Below, piece by piece: positions 1 through 9,027 of a stretch of DNA of 64,000 nucleotides (position 1 is the first letter of the stretch; every line of letters begins with the position of its first letter). The DNA is from Amycolatopsis camponoti (GTDB taxonomy: Bacteria > Actinomycetota > Actinomycetes > Mycobacteriales > Pseudonocardiaceae), in NCBI RefSeq assembly GCF_902497555.1, contig NZ_CABVGP010000001.1:2336501-2400500 (forward strand), read 5' to 3'. The position numbers and the translations under genes were made by a program. The notes under the pieces were generated by a model. It saw only the letters and a program-made list of their open reading frames with translations. It did no database searches and had not been told where the DNA came from.

Positions 1-435
1 GCCGGCGATTTCGGCCCGCGCGATCACCTTGGTGATCTTCGCCCGGACCAGCGACTCCTCGGGGACGGCGTTGCGCTTGCCGTACTCCTCGGCCCGCTCG
101 GCGCCCATGTACCGGCCGCCCAGCCTGGTCGCCCAGGCGAGCATCTCGTCGTAGTCGTGGGTCAGCCGCGCCTCGGCGGTGAACTGGATGTAGGAGTACG
201 GCGGTTCCTGGTCGTCGACGACCAGGGAGATCCGCGGGTCGCGGGCGATCGCCTTGCCCTTGAGGGTGTCGGTGCCGGTGGTGAAGACCAGCTCGTCACC
301 GTCCGGGGTCTCGTCCAGCAGGAACCAGATCGGGGTGACGATCGCGGCGCCGTTGGCCCGCACCAGGCCGAGCTTGCCCGTCCGGGTGCCTTCGGACGCG
401 AACTTCCACCACTCTTCGCGGCTCATCTCACGCAT
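1..435 (-). CDS. PPOX-class (probable F420-dependent) oxidoreductase, 3' end cut by window edge
   Basis: The gene reads leftward from the ATG at 433-435 and is open for 145 codons to the first base of the window, so the C-terminus is missing. The protein has the split-barrel flavin/deazaflavin-binding pattern of the pyridoxamine 5'-phosphate oxidase-like family: an N-terminal helix, then a strand followed by TPIWFLLD, then TTGTDTLKGKAIARDPRIS, then LVVDDQEPP and a strand running into FTAEARL. This pattern is usual for actinobacterial enzymes that bind F420 or flavin. The substrate cannot be told. The gene is divergent from the condensin-like operon, with 62 bp between the starts. The family is fairly sure; F420 use is inferred from the taxon and motif style. 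Confidence 0.8.
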   Translation of the reverse strand, partial: MREMSREEWWKFASEGTRTGKLGLVRANGAAIVTPIWFLLDETPDGDELVFTTGTDTLKGKAIARDPRISLVVDDQEPPYSYIQFTAEARLTHDYDEMLAWATRLGGRYMGAERAEEYGKRNAVPEESLVRAKITKVIARAEIAG

Positions 436-483
436 AGGAGGGACGTTAACCTGTCACCCGCGCGTGTGCAGAGGGTGGCCGAC

Positions 484-498
484 TAGCCTGGCCTGCTG
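484..498 (+). promoter_or_regulatory. Probable near-leaderless promoter of the condensin-like operon
   Basis: TAGCCT at 484-489 fits the actinobacterial -10 consensus TANNNT and would place the transcription start at about 496-498, on or next to the GTG at 498. No good -35 is visible. An alternative start, ATG 522, has an AGGG Shine-Dalgarno at 513-516, so the start of the first gene is not settled. Confidence 0.45.
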
Positions 499-1973
499 TG
501 CGAGACGACGACAGGGCTGCCATGGGTCTGGCCGACGAGGGGCTGACGCGCCGCCTCAAGGCGCTGGCCTGCACCGCGCCGCTGCACGACCTGGACGCGC
601 GGAAGGCGAAGCTCGACTGGGCCGACGCCACGATCTACCAGATGGCCGAGATCGCGCTGCACACGATCGACCAGGTCACCATCGCCATGGACTTCGACAC
701 CGGCGCCGGCCACGACGAGGTCATCGACCGGCTGCTGCCGTTCATCGCCGCGCAGGCGCCGTCGCGGATGCCCGAAGAGCACGTCCGCGTGGCCAAGTGG
801 GTCCTCGACAACCTGATCAACGTCGGCACCACCGACCGCGGCTTCCGGCGCGTCTACGGCTCGATGGGCCCGGGCGGCTACCAGCGGCGCCAGTTCGACT
901 TCAAGCTGCTCGTCGAGCTGGCGGCCCGGGACGGCGAGGTCTACCTGCGCGCGACCGACGAGGCGATCAACGTCCTCGTCGGGGCCCTGGACACCGACGT
1001 CGAGTCGGCGCAGATCGCGGCCGAGGTCAAGCTGGAGAACCTCATCAACCGAGGCCGTCTCGCGGACGCCAAGCTGGCCGCCGAGCAGGCCCGCTACCGG
1101 ACCGTCCAGTACGGCGAGACGCTGCGCGCGAAGCTCGACGCCACCCGCCGCGATGTCCGGTCGGTCGACTGGGAACGCGAGGTCCCGGAGCTGCTCGACA
1201 GCGCGTTGAGCCACATCGAGGCCCGGTTCCGCGCCGAGAACGCCATCCTCAAGAACATCACCACCGCCCGCGACGAGACCGAGGACCTCGACCGCAAGCG
1301 CCGCGCGGCCGAACTCGTCGACATCGTCGGCGACTGCATCCGCCGGCACACGCGGCTGCAGTCCCGGCTGGCCGACGCGGGCGCGGTGTTCCGTGCCGAG
1401 CAGGACCGCCAGCAGTTCTCCGGCCCGCCGCAGCGCGCGACGCTCGACCTGTTCGGCCAGCTCCTCGTGCCGACGCTCGGGCTGCCGCTGGCCGACGCCG
1501 TAGCGCCCGTCGAGCACTTCTTCCACGCCGCGGCGGGCATTGCCCCGCCGGTCGTGCCGTCGCTGTCGTCCCTGGTTTCGCTGCTCCTGCGCCCCGCGCC
1601 CGAACGCGACCAGCTCGTCGGCGAGATCCCCGAGCCGGAGCTGATGCCCGCCGACATCACCGACAAGTTCGGCGACGACGTCTGGCGCCGGGCCGACGAG
1701 CTGCTCGACCTGCCCGAGGTGCCGCGGCGGCTGTCCGGCCTGCTCGAAGAGGCCCGCCGCGGCCGCCAGCCCGGGCTCGCCGCCCTGGTCGCGCTGCGCG
1801 CGGTGCACGCCTACAGTCCCGGGGTCGGCGCGGCCCGGCGCCAGGGCGACCGCTCGGTGCTGCTCGCCGTCGACGACGGCACCCTGCTCGACGACCCGGA
1901 GTTCGGCGGCGCCGACCTCCTGCTGTCCACCGCCGCCGTAGAGCGGGCCGACGAAGAAGAGGAAGTCGCGTAA
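498..1973 (+). CDS. Kleisin-like subunit (JetA/MksF/MukF-like) of a condensin-like SMC complex
   Basis: This 491-residue protein is first in a tightly coupled three-gene operon whose third gene is a 1485-residue SMC-like ATPase. The order and sizes (about 490, 266 and 1485 residues) match the kleisin, KITE and SMC subunits of MukF-MukE-MukB, MksF-E-B and Wadjet JetA-B-C complexes. The N-terminal 150 residues look like winged-helix folds. Residues 150-300 are long charged helices, including LENLINRGRLADAKLAAEQA, as expected for the helical neck-binding part of a MukF-like kleisin. The C-terminus is acidic. The next gene starts inside the stop codon (TAATG). GTG 498 is used here; ATG 522 is an alternative. 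The role is inferred from architecture and context because no strict motif defines the family. Confidence 0.6.
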   Translation: MRDDDRAAMGLADEGLTRRLKALACTAPLHDLDARKAKLDWADATIYQMAEIALHTIDQVTIAMDFDTGAGHDEVIDRLLPFIAAQAPSRMPEEHVRVAKWVLDNLINVGTTDRGFRRVYGSMGPGGYQRRQFDFKLLVELAARDGEVYLRATDEAINVLVGALDTDVESAQIAAEVKLENLINRGRLADAKLAAEQARYRTVQYGETLRAKLDATRRDVRSVDWEREVPELLDSALSHIEARFRAENAILKNITTARDETEDLDRKRRAAELVDIVGDCIRRHTRLQSRLADAGAVFRAEQDRQQFSGPPQRATLDLFGQLLVPTLGLPLADAVAPVEHFFHAAAGIAPPVVPSLSSLVSLLLRPAPERDQLVGEIPEPELMPADITDKFGDDVWRRADELLDLPEVPRRLSGLLEEARRGRQPGLAALVALRAVHAYSPGVGAARRQGDRSVLLAVDDGTLLDDPEFGGADLLLSTAAVERADEEEEVA

Positions 1974-2773
1974 TGGCGCTGTCCCACAGCAGCGTGGACG
2001 CCGAGGCCGCGGCCCGGCTGGTCGCGTTCGGCATGCGGCCGAAGCAGCTGCCCGCGCGTGACGTCGTCTACGGCGACCTCGTGCGCCGCTACGGCGAGGA
2101 CAACGCGTTCAAGGCGCTCACCCACGCCGTCGCCGCCGGGCTCGGGCTGATGGTCCTCGAGGTCAACCAGCAGGCCGGCGCGGTCCTCGCGGCCACCGAC
2201 GAGTCCGTCTTCGAGATCAAGATGGACTCCTACGCCCGCCAGGCCAAGATCCGCGAGCGCCGCGAGACGGAGAAGGTCCTGCACGGCCTGATCCACCTCG
2301 CCACCGCGGCGCTGGGCTACCCGCGCCCGGACGACCTCGCCAACGACACCTACATCGGCCGCGTCAGCGTCGAACAGGTCGACGCGATGGTCCGCGAAGC
2401 CGCCCGCATGCTCGACGAACGCGCCGCGGCGGCCGAGGCCAACAACGACCCCCTGGCCGACGCGCCCGAGCTGGAACAGGCCTGGCGCGCCTACACCCGG
2501 CGTCCCGCGGCGGCGGCCACCAAGGACGGCCGCCTCGCCGCCGACACCACCCGCGGCATGGTCAGCCGCGCCCTGCGCTTCCTCGCCGACCAGGGCTTCC
2601 TGGTCCCGGTGAGCGACGAGCAGGGCGGCACCTACCGGACCACGCCGCGCTACCAGATCCAGGTCCGCGAGCTCGCCGCGGACGCCGCCTTCGACGACCT
2701 GCTCGCGCTGGACGTCGTGGCCGTCGCGAACTCCGGGGGCACGCTGCGCGCGACGTCGTCGGACACGCTGTAG
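1973..2773 (+). CDS. KITE-like subunit (JetB/MksE/MukE-like) of a condensin-like complex
   Basis: This 266-residue protein starts at an ATG that overlaps the stop of the upstream gene (TAATG), which implies translational coupling. It is mainly helical with predicted winged-helix character at both ends. The C-terminal part reads RGMVSRALRFLADQGFLVPV followed by a short beta hairpin and TPRYQIQVREL, a typical wing. The size and position between the kleisin-like and SMC-like genes are those of MukE/MksE/JetB, which bind the kleisin. The assignment is based on context and fold pattern; similarity to known MukE sequences is not obvious by eye. Confidence 0.6.
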   Translation: MALSHSSVDAEAAARLVAFGMRPKQLPARDVVYGDLVRRYGEDNAFKALTHAVAAGLGLMVLEVNQQAGAVLAATDESVFEIKMDSYARQAKIRERRETEKVLHGLIHLATAALGYPRPDDLANDTYIGRVSVEQVDAMVREAARMLDERAAAAEANNDPLADAPELEQAWRAYTRRPAAAATKDGRLAADTTRGMVSRALRFLADQGFLVPVSDEQGGTYRTTPRYQIQVRELAADAAFDDLLALDVVAVANSGGTLRATSSDTL

Positions 2774-2783
2774 AGGGGAATCG

Positions 2784-5700
2784 ATGTACGAGCTTTCGCG
2801 GGTCCGCCTGCATTCCGTGGGCCCGGCGGGTGCCCGCTACCAGGACGTCGTGCTCGACTTCAGCGGCGTCGGCGCCAAGATCACCGCACCCCAGCAGGAC
2901 GCGCTGTTCAGCGCCGGCATCCACGCGACCGGCCCGGCCGAACTGCGCCGCCCGTCGCCGGCCAGCGTGCTGTTCCTGGAGAACGGCGGCGGCAAGTCCG
3001 TCCTCATCAAGCTGATCTTCTCGGTGATGCTGCCCGGCCGCCGCCAGGTCGTCGGCACCACCAGCACCAAGGTGCTCGAGAAGTTCGTCGCCGCCAAGGA
3101 CGTCTCGCACGTCGTCCTGGAGTGGCTGCACGTCGAGAGCGGGCACCGGATCATCACCGGCAAGGTCTCCGAATGGCGCGGGCACGTCGTGTCCGCCGAC
3201 TCCGAGAACCTCGCCGACTCCTGGTACTGCTTCCGCCCGACCGCCGCGCTGGGGCTCGATTCCCTGCCGATGACCCAGGACGGCCGGCTGCTCACCATGT
3301 CCGGCTTCCACGACAAGCTCGCCGCCGCCCAGCTGGCCGAGCCCGAGCTGGAGCTGTCCTGGACCCGCCGCCACCACGAGTGGACCGGCCGGCTCGACGG
3401 CCTCGGCCTCGACACCGAGCTGTTCCGCTACCAGCGTGCGATGAACGCCGGCGAAGGTGAAGCGGCGGACGCGTTCGCCTTCGGCACCGACGACGCCTTC
3501 GTCGACTTCCTGCTGCGCGCGGTGATCTCCGAGGACGAGCCGAAGGACCTCGCCGAGGTCGTCTCGACGTACTCGCACAACCTGGCGCAGCGCGGGGACC
3601 TGTTGTCGGAACGCGATTTCGTCGCGGGAGCGCTCGACCTGCTGGGCCCGCTGGCCGCCGAGGAAGGCGTCGCCGCGGAGTCGCGGAAGATCGCCGAGGC
3701 CGCGAAGGCCGACATGGCGTCGCTCGCCGGTCGCGTCGTCGCGCGCAACGAGCTGGAGAACGCGCGGCTGTCGGGACTCGAGGAGCACGTCACCGAGGTC
3801 AAGTCGGCCGAGAAGCTCGCCGAGGGCGACCACCGGCGGCTCGCCGCGGGCGTCACGGAGCTGCGCCGGCTCGTCGCGGTGCTGCGCCTGGACGAGGCCC
3901 AGGAGGCCCGCAAGCACGTCGACGCCGAACTCGCGTCGGCCAAGACCGAGGCGGAGGCGTGGCGCGAGACGGCGACCGTGCTCAACCAGCTGAACTCCTC
4001 CCGCAAGGCGAAGGACCTGCGCGAACTGGTCGGCAGCCGCGAGGAGAAGGCACGGCCGGCCCTGAAGGCGCGCAACGACGCCGCTTCGGCGCTCGCGCGG
4101 GGGTTGCACGCGCTGGCCCAGGACGCCCAGCGTCAGGCCGACAAGGCCGAGGCCCACGCGGGCGCGTTGCGGGCCGAGGCGGAGAAGGCCCAGACCGAAC
4201 GCGACGAGGCCGCCAACCTCGCCGCCGGTCGCCGGGCCGAAGCCCGCGGGCTGACCACGCGGATCACCGAGCTGCGCGAAGAGATCCAGAACGCCGTCCG
4301 CGCCGGGCTGCTGCCCTCGGGCGCCGACGTCGCGGACGCTTCGCGAGCCGCCCGTGCCGCGGCCGAGGCCGCCACCGCCGAGCTGGCCCGGCGCGAGCAG
4401 GAACTGGACCGGGTGGCGGCGGACCTCCAAGCGGCGCAACGGGCCGTGAACGAAGCCCACCAGCTGGCCGGCACCACCCAGGACCGCTTCGAGCGGGCCA
4501 CCGAGGACCTCGACCGTGCCCACCGCCGCACCGACGCGCTCGCCGCCGAGGGCCGCCTGGTCGAGCTGCTCGGCGCCGACGACGTCGCTCTGGAGAGCGA
4601 CCTGCCGGTGTTGCTGGAGCGGCTGCGCGAGGCGAGCGCGTCCGTCGAGAAGGAGCAGACCGCGCTGCGGATGGAGGAGTCCGCCGACGAGCGGGCCCTC
4701 GCCGCGCTGGGCTCCGGCGGGCTGCTGCCGCCGCCGGAAGACGTCCAGGCCGCGCTGGATGCCCTGGAGGAGGCCGGGATCACCGCGTGGTCCGGCTGGC
4801 GCTATCTGTCCAAACTGGACGTTGCCCGGCGCGCCGAAGTCCTGGAAAGCCTGCCGCAGCTGGTGTCCGGCGTGCTGCTGAACGACACCGCCCACGCGGA
4901 CCGGGCCCGTGAGGTCCTGACGACGCGGCGGCTGCTGCCCAGCGCGATCATCGCCGTCGGCACCACCGAAGCGTTGCTGGCCGAGGCGCCCGCCTCGCCC
5001 GGCGTCGAGTTCCTCGTGCCGCCGAACCCCGCGATGTACGACGAAGAAGCCGCGGACGCCGAGCGGGAAGCCGTGGCCCGGCGGCACACCGAACGGCAGC
5101 GACGCCTGGAAGCGTTGTCCGCCAAGCTGGCCGCGGACGGCGCCCTGACGTGGAAGCTCACCACCTGGCGCGAGGACTACCCGCCCGGCGCCGTCGCGAC
5201 GCTGGCCGAGCAGGCCCAGGCGGCCCGGGCCGCGCGCGAGACCGCGCGCACGGCGCTGGAGCAGGCCGACGCGGAATTCGCGCGGTTGAGCGAAAAGGCC
5301 GCGTCGCTGCGGGAGCGCGTCCCGGAGCTGCGGGCGGCCGCGAGCGAAGCCGAGGAGAAGGCGCGCCGGCTCGGGGAGCTGGGCGCCCGCGGCGCGCGGA
5401 TCGCCGAGTGGACCGAAGACGTCGAGCGCGCCACCGAGATCGCCGAGCGCGCCGACCTGCAGGCCGCCGACGCCGCCGGCAAGGCCGCGCGGCTGCGCGA
5501 GCAGGCGGGGGAGGAGCAGCGCACCGCCGACGGCCACCGCCGCACCGCGACGACCGCCCGCGCCGAGCTGGCCGAGGTCCCGGGCGCGGCCGAAGCGGCC
5601 GACGGCCCGGTGCCGGCCGAGCCGGTCGACGCGTTGCGGCGGACCTACCTGTCGGCGTCCGAGTCGTACGCGAAGGTCGAGGTCGGCAGCGACCTGCGGG

Positions 5701-7241
5701 CCGAGCTGGAGCAGGCCGAGTCCGCGGAGGCCGCCGCCGGCTCGGCCGTCGAGTCTCTCGACGAGGCGGTCCGGGTCCGTGCCGCCGAGCTGCTGGAGAC
5801 GCCCGACGGCTCCGACGCCTCGGCGCGCGCGGCCGCGTTGGCGCGCGCCCGCCGGGTCGTCGACGGCCTGGAGGACGAGCGCACGGAAGCGATCGGGCTG
5901 GTGTCGACGCGGCGGGCCGAGCTGGACGCGCTGCCGCTGCAGAACGGCGTCACCGGCGAGAAACCGCGCGACATCGAGCACGGCCTCGAACTGATCGACG
6001 CGGCCGGGCTGGAAGTGTCCGTGGCCGCGCGGAAGTGGGAAGAGCTGCAGGAACGCCGGGCGGCGGCCGAAGCGACGCTGGAGTCCGCGAAGAACTCGGC
6101 GTCCGGCTTCTCGCTGCTGGCCGAGTCGATGGCCCGGCTGGTGACGGACACCGACGCCGCGGCCTACGACGGCGACGTCGACACCGCACGCGCCCAGTAC
6201 ACCCGGCTCAACGCGACGTTCACCGAAGCGCAGGAGGCCGCCGACGCGGGTGACCGGCGCGTGCGCGAGGCCGCCGACCAGCTCGCGCAGTACGCGACGG
6301 AGAAGCGGTTCGAGAAGCTGAGCACCCCGGTGCGCCAGCAGGTCATCTCGGTCAAGCGCGACCGGCTGCCCGCGCACGCCGCCGAGTGGGCGGAGGCGCT
6401 GCGGCCGCGGCTGCGCTCGCTCACCGACGACCTCGCGCAGATCGACCGCCACCGCGGCGGCATCATCACGCGCCTGCAGGGCATGGTCGACGGCGCGCTC
6501 CGGACGTTGCGCTCCGCCCAGCGCGTCTCCCGGCTCCCGGACGGCCTCGGCGACTGGTCCGGGCAGGAGTTCCTCCGCATCCGCTTCACCGAGCTGGAGG
6601 ACAACGCGCTCACCGAGAAGCTCGGCGAGGTCGTCGACGAGGCGGCCGTCGGCAAGACCGCGGACGGCCGCGACGTCAAGCGCGACGGGCTTTCCCTGGT
6701 GCTGCGCGGGGTCCGGGCCGCGGCGCCCAAGGGTTTCCGCGTCGACATGCTCAAGCCGGACTCGGTGCTGCGGACCGAACGCCAGCGCGTCTCGGAGATC
6801 CGCGACGTGTTCTCGGGCGGCCAGCAGCTGACCGCGGCGATCATCCTGTACTGCACGCTGGCCGCGCTGCGGGCCAACAACCGCGGCAAGGCCCGCAACC
6901 GGCACTCGGGCGTGCTGTTCCTGGACAACCCGATCGGCCGCGCGTCCGCCGGGTACCTGCTGGAGCTGCAGCGGGCGGTGGCCGAGGCGCTGGGCGTGCA
7001 GCTCATCTACACGACGGGCCTGTTCGACGCGGGCGCGCTGTCGGAGTTCCCGCTGATCGTGCGGCTGCGCAACGACGCCGACCTGCGGGCGGGCCGCAAG
7101 TACCTCTCGGTGGATTCGACGGTCCGCACCTCCCTCGACGATCTCGGCGACCCGGACGGCGTCGCGCGGCTGTCGGCGACGCGGATGTTCTCGCGGCCGT
7201 CCGAAGACCAGGATTCCGCTGAGGACGAACAGACGGCCTGA
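2784..7241 (+). CDS. SMC-like ATPase (JetC/MksB/MukB-like), 1485 residues
   Basis: This is a very long ATPase with an SMC/Rad50/MukB layout. The Walker A motif ENGGGKS lies at residues 66-72. It is followed by long Ala/Glu/Arg-rich coiled coils at about 280-590 and 770-1250, which flank a globular hinge-like segment at about 600-740. The head is completed by the ABC signature FSGGQQ at 1343-1348 and a Walker B with VLFLDNP, where D1381 is followed by Asn1382 rather than the usual catalytic Glu. A strong AGGGGA Shine-Dalgarno precedes ATG 2784, 10 bp after the previous gene. In the MukBEF/MksBEF/Wadjet families this subunit extrudes DNA loops. No JetD/MksG nuclease follows; the next gene is an unrelated oxidoreductase. 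The SMC-like nature is secure, but the biological role (segregation or plasmid defence) is not. Confidence 0.85.
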   Translation: MYELSRVRLHSVGPAGARYQDVVLDFSGVGAKITAPQQDALFSAGIHATGPAELRRPSPASVLFLENGGGKSVLIKLIFSVMLPGRRQVVGTTSTKVLEKFVAAKDVSHVVLEWLHVESGHRIITGKVSEWRGHVVSADSENLADSWYCFRPTAALGLDSLPMTQDGRLLTMSGFHDKLAAAQLAEPELELSWTRRHHEWTGRLDGLGLDTELFRYQRAMNAGEGEAADAFAFGTDDAFVDFLLRAVISEDEPKDLAEVVSTYSHNLAQRGDLLSERDFVAGALDLLGPLAAEEGVAAESRKIAEAAKADMASLAGRVVARNELENARLSGLEEHVTEVKSAEKLAEGDHRRLAAGVTELRRLVAVLRLDEAQEARKHVDAELASAKTEAEAWRETATVLNQLNSSRKAKDLRELVGSREEKARPALKARNDAASALARGLHALAQDAQRQADKAEAHAGALRAEAEKAQTERDEAANLAAGRRAEARGLTTRITELREEIQNAVRAGLLPSGADVADASRAARAAAEAATAELARREQELDRVAADLQAAQRAVNEAHQLAGTTQDRFERATEDLDRAHRRTDALAAEGRLVELLGADDVALESDLPVLLERLREASASVEKEQTALRMEESADERALAALGSGGLLPPPEDVQAALDALEEAGITAWSGWRYLSKLDVARRAEVLESLPQLVSGVLLNDTAHADRAREVLTTRRLLPSAIIAVGTTEALLAEAPASPGVEFLVPPNPAMYDEEAADAEREAVARRHTERQRRLEALSAKLAADGALTWKLTTWREDYPPGAVATLAEQAQAARAARETARTALEQADAEFARLSEKAASLRERVPELRAAASEAEEKARRLGELGARGARIAEWTEDVERATEIAERADLQAADAAGKAARLREQAGEEQRTADGHRRTATTARAELAEVPGAAEAADGPVPAEPVDALRRTYLSASESYAKVEVGSDLRAELEQAESAEAAAGSAVESLDEAVRVRAAELLETPDGSDASARAAALARARRVVDGLEDERTEAIGLVSTRRAELDALPLQNGVTGEKPRDIEHGLELIDAAGLEVSVAARKWEELQERRAAAEATLESAKNSASGFSLLAESMARLVTDTDAAAYDGDVDTARAQYTRLNATFTEAQEAADAGDRRVREAADQLAQYATEKRFEKLSTPVRQQVISVKRDRLPAHAAEWAEALRPRLRSLTDDLAQIDRHRGGIITRLQGMVDGALRTLRSAQRVSRLPDGLGDWSGQEFLRIRFTELEDNALTEKLGEVVDEAAVGKTADGRDVKRDGLSLVLRGVRAAAPKGFRVDMLKPDSVLRTERQRVSEIRDVFSGGQQLTAAIILYCTLAALRANNRGKARNRHSGVLFLDNPIGRASAGYLLELQRAVAEALGVQLIYTTGLFDAGALSEFPLIVRLRNDADLRAGRKYLSVDSTVRTSLDDLGDPDGVARLSATRMFSRPSEDQDSAEDEQTA

Positions 7242-7263
7242 CGGGAACATCTCCGGGAGTTCC

Positions 7264-8067
7264 GTGGTTGCCCGGCGCATGACGAACCTGGGGGCGCTGG
7301 GCGCCACGTTGGGCACGACCGGGCCGGAGACCGTCACGGCCGCCGCGGAGCTGGACGAGCTGGGGTACGCCACGCTGTGGCTGCCGGGCGGGCAGGGCAG
7401 CAACCTGCCGCTGATCGCCGACGTGATCCACGGGACCGCGAAGATCCCGGTCGCGAGCGGCATCCTGCCGGTCGACCGGGTACCCGCGGCCGACATCGCC
7501 CGTGCGTACGCGGACCTGCCGGCCGGGCGGTTCGTCGTCGGCCTCGGCGGCGCCCACGGCCCGCGTCCGCTGGCCACGCTGAACGACTACCTCGACGAGC
7601 TGGACGACACCGTCCCCGCGTCCGACCGCATCCTTTCGGCGCTCGGCCCCAAGATGCTGGAGCTGGCGCGGGACCGCGCGTCGGGGGCGTACCCGTTCCT
7701 CGTGACGACGGACTACGTCGCTTCGGCGCGGGAGATCCTCGGCGCCGGCAAGCAGCTCGTGGTGCTGCTGAGCGTCGTCCCGGGTGCCGACACCGCCGCG
7801 ACCCGCGAGCGCGCCCGCGAGGGCTCGCTGCGGTTCCTGGCCGGCATGCCCGGCTACGCGAACAACTTCCGCCGCATGGGCTTCACCGACGCCGACATCG
7901 CGGACCTCTCCGACCGGCTGGTCGACGGGCTCACGGTCCGCGGCGACCTCGACGCGGTCGTGGCGCGGCTGCGCGAGTACCGGGCGGCGGGGGCGGACCA
8001 GGTCGTCGTCCCGGCCGGTGACCTGCCCCGCGAGTGGTGGCCGGCGCTGGCGGAGGCTCTGCGGTGA
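7264..8067 (+). CDS. LLM-class F420-dependent oxidoreductase (TIGR03620-like)
   Basis: This 267-residue protein of the bacterial luciferase-like TIM-barrel family opens with LGALGATLGTTGPET and contains ELGYATLWLPGG and the FVVGLGG segment that shapes the cofactor pocket. The short actinobacterial form that uses coenzyme F420 (TIGR03620 group) has this length and N-terminus. GTG 7264 has a GGGAG Shine-Dalgarno 4 bp upstream; ATG 7279 is an in-frame alternative. The gene lies 22 bp after the SMC-like gene and could be read from the same transcript, but nothing links the functions. A small ArsR-type regulator overlaps its stop (GTGA). The substrate is unknown. Confidence 0.8.
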   Translation: MVARRMTNLGALGATLGTTGPETVTAAAELDELGYATLWLPGGQGSNLPLIADVIHGTAKIPVASGILPVDRVPAADIARAYADLPAGRFVVGLGGAHGPRPLATLNDYLDELDDTVPASDRILSALGPKMLELARDRASGAYPFLVTTDYVASAREILGAGKQLVVLLSVVPGADTAATRERAREGSLRFLAGMPGYANNFRRMGFTDADIADLSDRLVDGLTVRGDLDAVVARLREYRAAGADQVVVPAGDLPREWWPALAEALR

Positions 8068-8390
8068 CCACCGCTCGGGCCCGCGGGCTGACGCACGGCG
8101 TCCCGGCGGAGGTGTCCTTGCAGGACGCCCTCGCCGCGGTCGCCGATCCCGTGCGCCGCAGCATCCTGCGGGAGCTGGCCGCCGTGCCGGAGTGGACGAA
8201 GGCGTGCGGCACCTTCGCCCAGCCGGTGGCGAAGGCGACGCTCAGCCACCACTTCGCCGTGCTGCGGGCGGCGGGCCTGATCGAGCAGCGCGACGCCGGG
8301 CCGCGGCGGCTGAACCGCTTGCGGCGCCCGGAGTTCGACGCGGTGTTCCCCGGGTTGCTGGACCTGGTGCTCAGTCACCCCGGCCGGTGA
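8064..8390 (+). CDS. Small ArsR-family helix-turn-helix regulator
   Basis: This 108-residue winged-helix protein starts at a GTG that overlaps the upstream stop (GTGA), so the two genes are coupled. The core is typical of ArsR: ADPVRRSILRELA, a recognition region with AKATLSHHFAVLRAAGLIEQ, and a wing with RRLNRLRRPEFDAVFPGLLD. No metal-binding Cys cluster is visible, so it is probably a ligand or non-metal ArsR, possibly controlling the preceding oxidoreductase. Its last 20 bp overlap the convergent LysE gene. Confidence 0.85.
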   Translation: MTTARARGLTHGVPAEVSLQDALAAVADPVRRSILRELAAVPEWTKACGTFAQPVAKATLSHHFAVLRAAGLIEQRDAGPRRLNRLRRPEFDAVFPGLLDLVLSHPGR

Positions 8391-9015
8391 AGGCGAGGGT
8401 GGTGCCGAGGCCGATCATGACGAGGCCGCCGGTGCCGCCGACCATCTCCAGGCGTTTCGGCGAGCGGGCGAACCACGCGCGGGCGGTGCCCGCCACCAGC
8501 GCCCACGCGCTGTCGGTGGCCAGCGCGATCGCCGGCAGGCACAGGCCCAGCAGCAGCATCTGGACCGGCACGGACCCGGCGACCGGGTCGACGAACTGGG
8601 GCAGCAGCGCCGCGAGGAACACGATCGACTTCGGGTTCGCGAAGCCGACGACGAATCCGTCGCGCAGCACGGTCAGGACGCGACCGGGCGTCGCGGGCAC
8701 CTTGGCGGCCATCGCTTCGGTGAGCCGGCGGCGGTGCCGCAGGGCCTGGACGCCCAGGTACACGAGGTAGATCGCGCCGGCGATCTTGATCGCGGTGAAC
8801 ACCGCGGCCGACGTCGTCACGAGCACGCCGAGGCCGAACGCGACCGCGACGACCTGCGTGTAGACGCCCGCGGAGTTGCCCACGACGGTGAGCAGCGCGT
8901 CGCGCCGCCCGACCGTGAGCGCGCGGCTGATGGTGAACAGCACGCTCGGACCGGGGACGACGACCATGAGGAACGTCAGTGCGGCGAAGGCCGCGAAGTG
9001 CGCACCGGAGACCAT
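8371..9015 (-). CDS. LysE-family amino-acid exporter
   Basis: This 214-residue integral membrane protein has about six hydrophobic segments. It carries LysE/RhtB hallmarks: VVVPGPSVLFTISRALT near the N-terminus, GNSAGVYTQ, a conserved segment with YLVYLGVQALR, and GFVVGFANPKSIVFLAALLPQF. The family exports amino acids or related small molecules across the cytoplasmic membrane; the substrate cannot be read from sequence. Start ATG 9015 lies directly at the expected transcription start of a TACGCT -10 element. The 3' end overlaps the convergent ArsR gene by 20 bp. Confidence 0.88.
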   Translation of the reverse strand: MVSGAHFAAFAALTFLMVVVPGPSVLFTISRALTVGRRDALLTVVGNSAGVYTQVVAVAFGLGVLVTTSAAVFTAIKIAGAIYLVYLGVQALRHRRRLTEAMAAKVPATPGRVLTVLRDGFVVGFANPKSIVFLAALLPQFVDPVAGSVPVQMLLLGLCLPAIALATDSAWALVAGTARAWFARSPKRLEMVGGTGGLVMIGLGTTLAFTGRGD

Positions 9016-9027
9016 GCCGCGAGCGTA
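9015..9027 (-). promoter_or_regulatory. Leaderless promoter of the LysE exporter gene
   Basis: On the minus strand TACGCT (positions 9027-9022) occupies -12 to -7 relative to the ATG at 9015, so the transcript should begin at the start codon itself. No Shine-Dalgarno precedes this start. Confidence 0.5.

Noticed and set aside
2562..7577. A 1671-codon open frame on the minus strand across the SMC-like gene
   Set aside because: It is the antisense shadow of a GC-rich coding gene. Its product is low-complexity Arg/Gly/Leu/Val-rich sequence, and the plus-strand frame has clear ATPase motifs.
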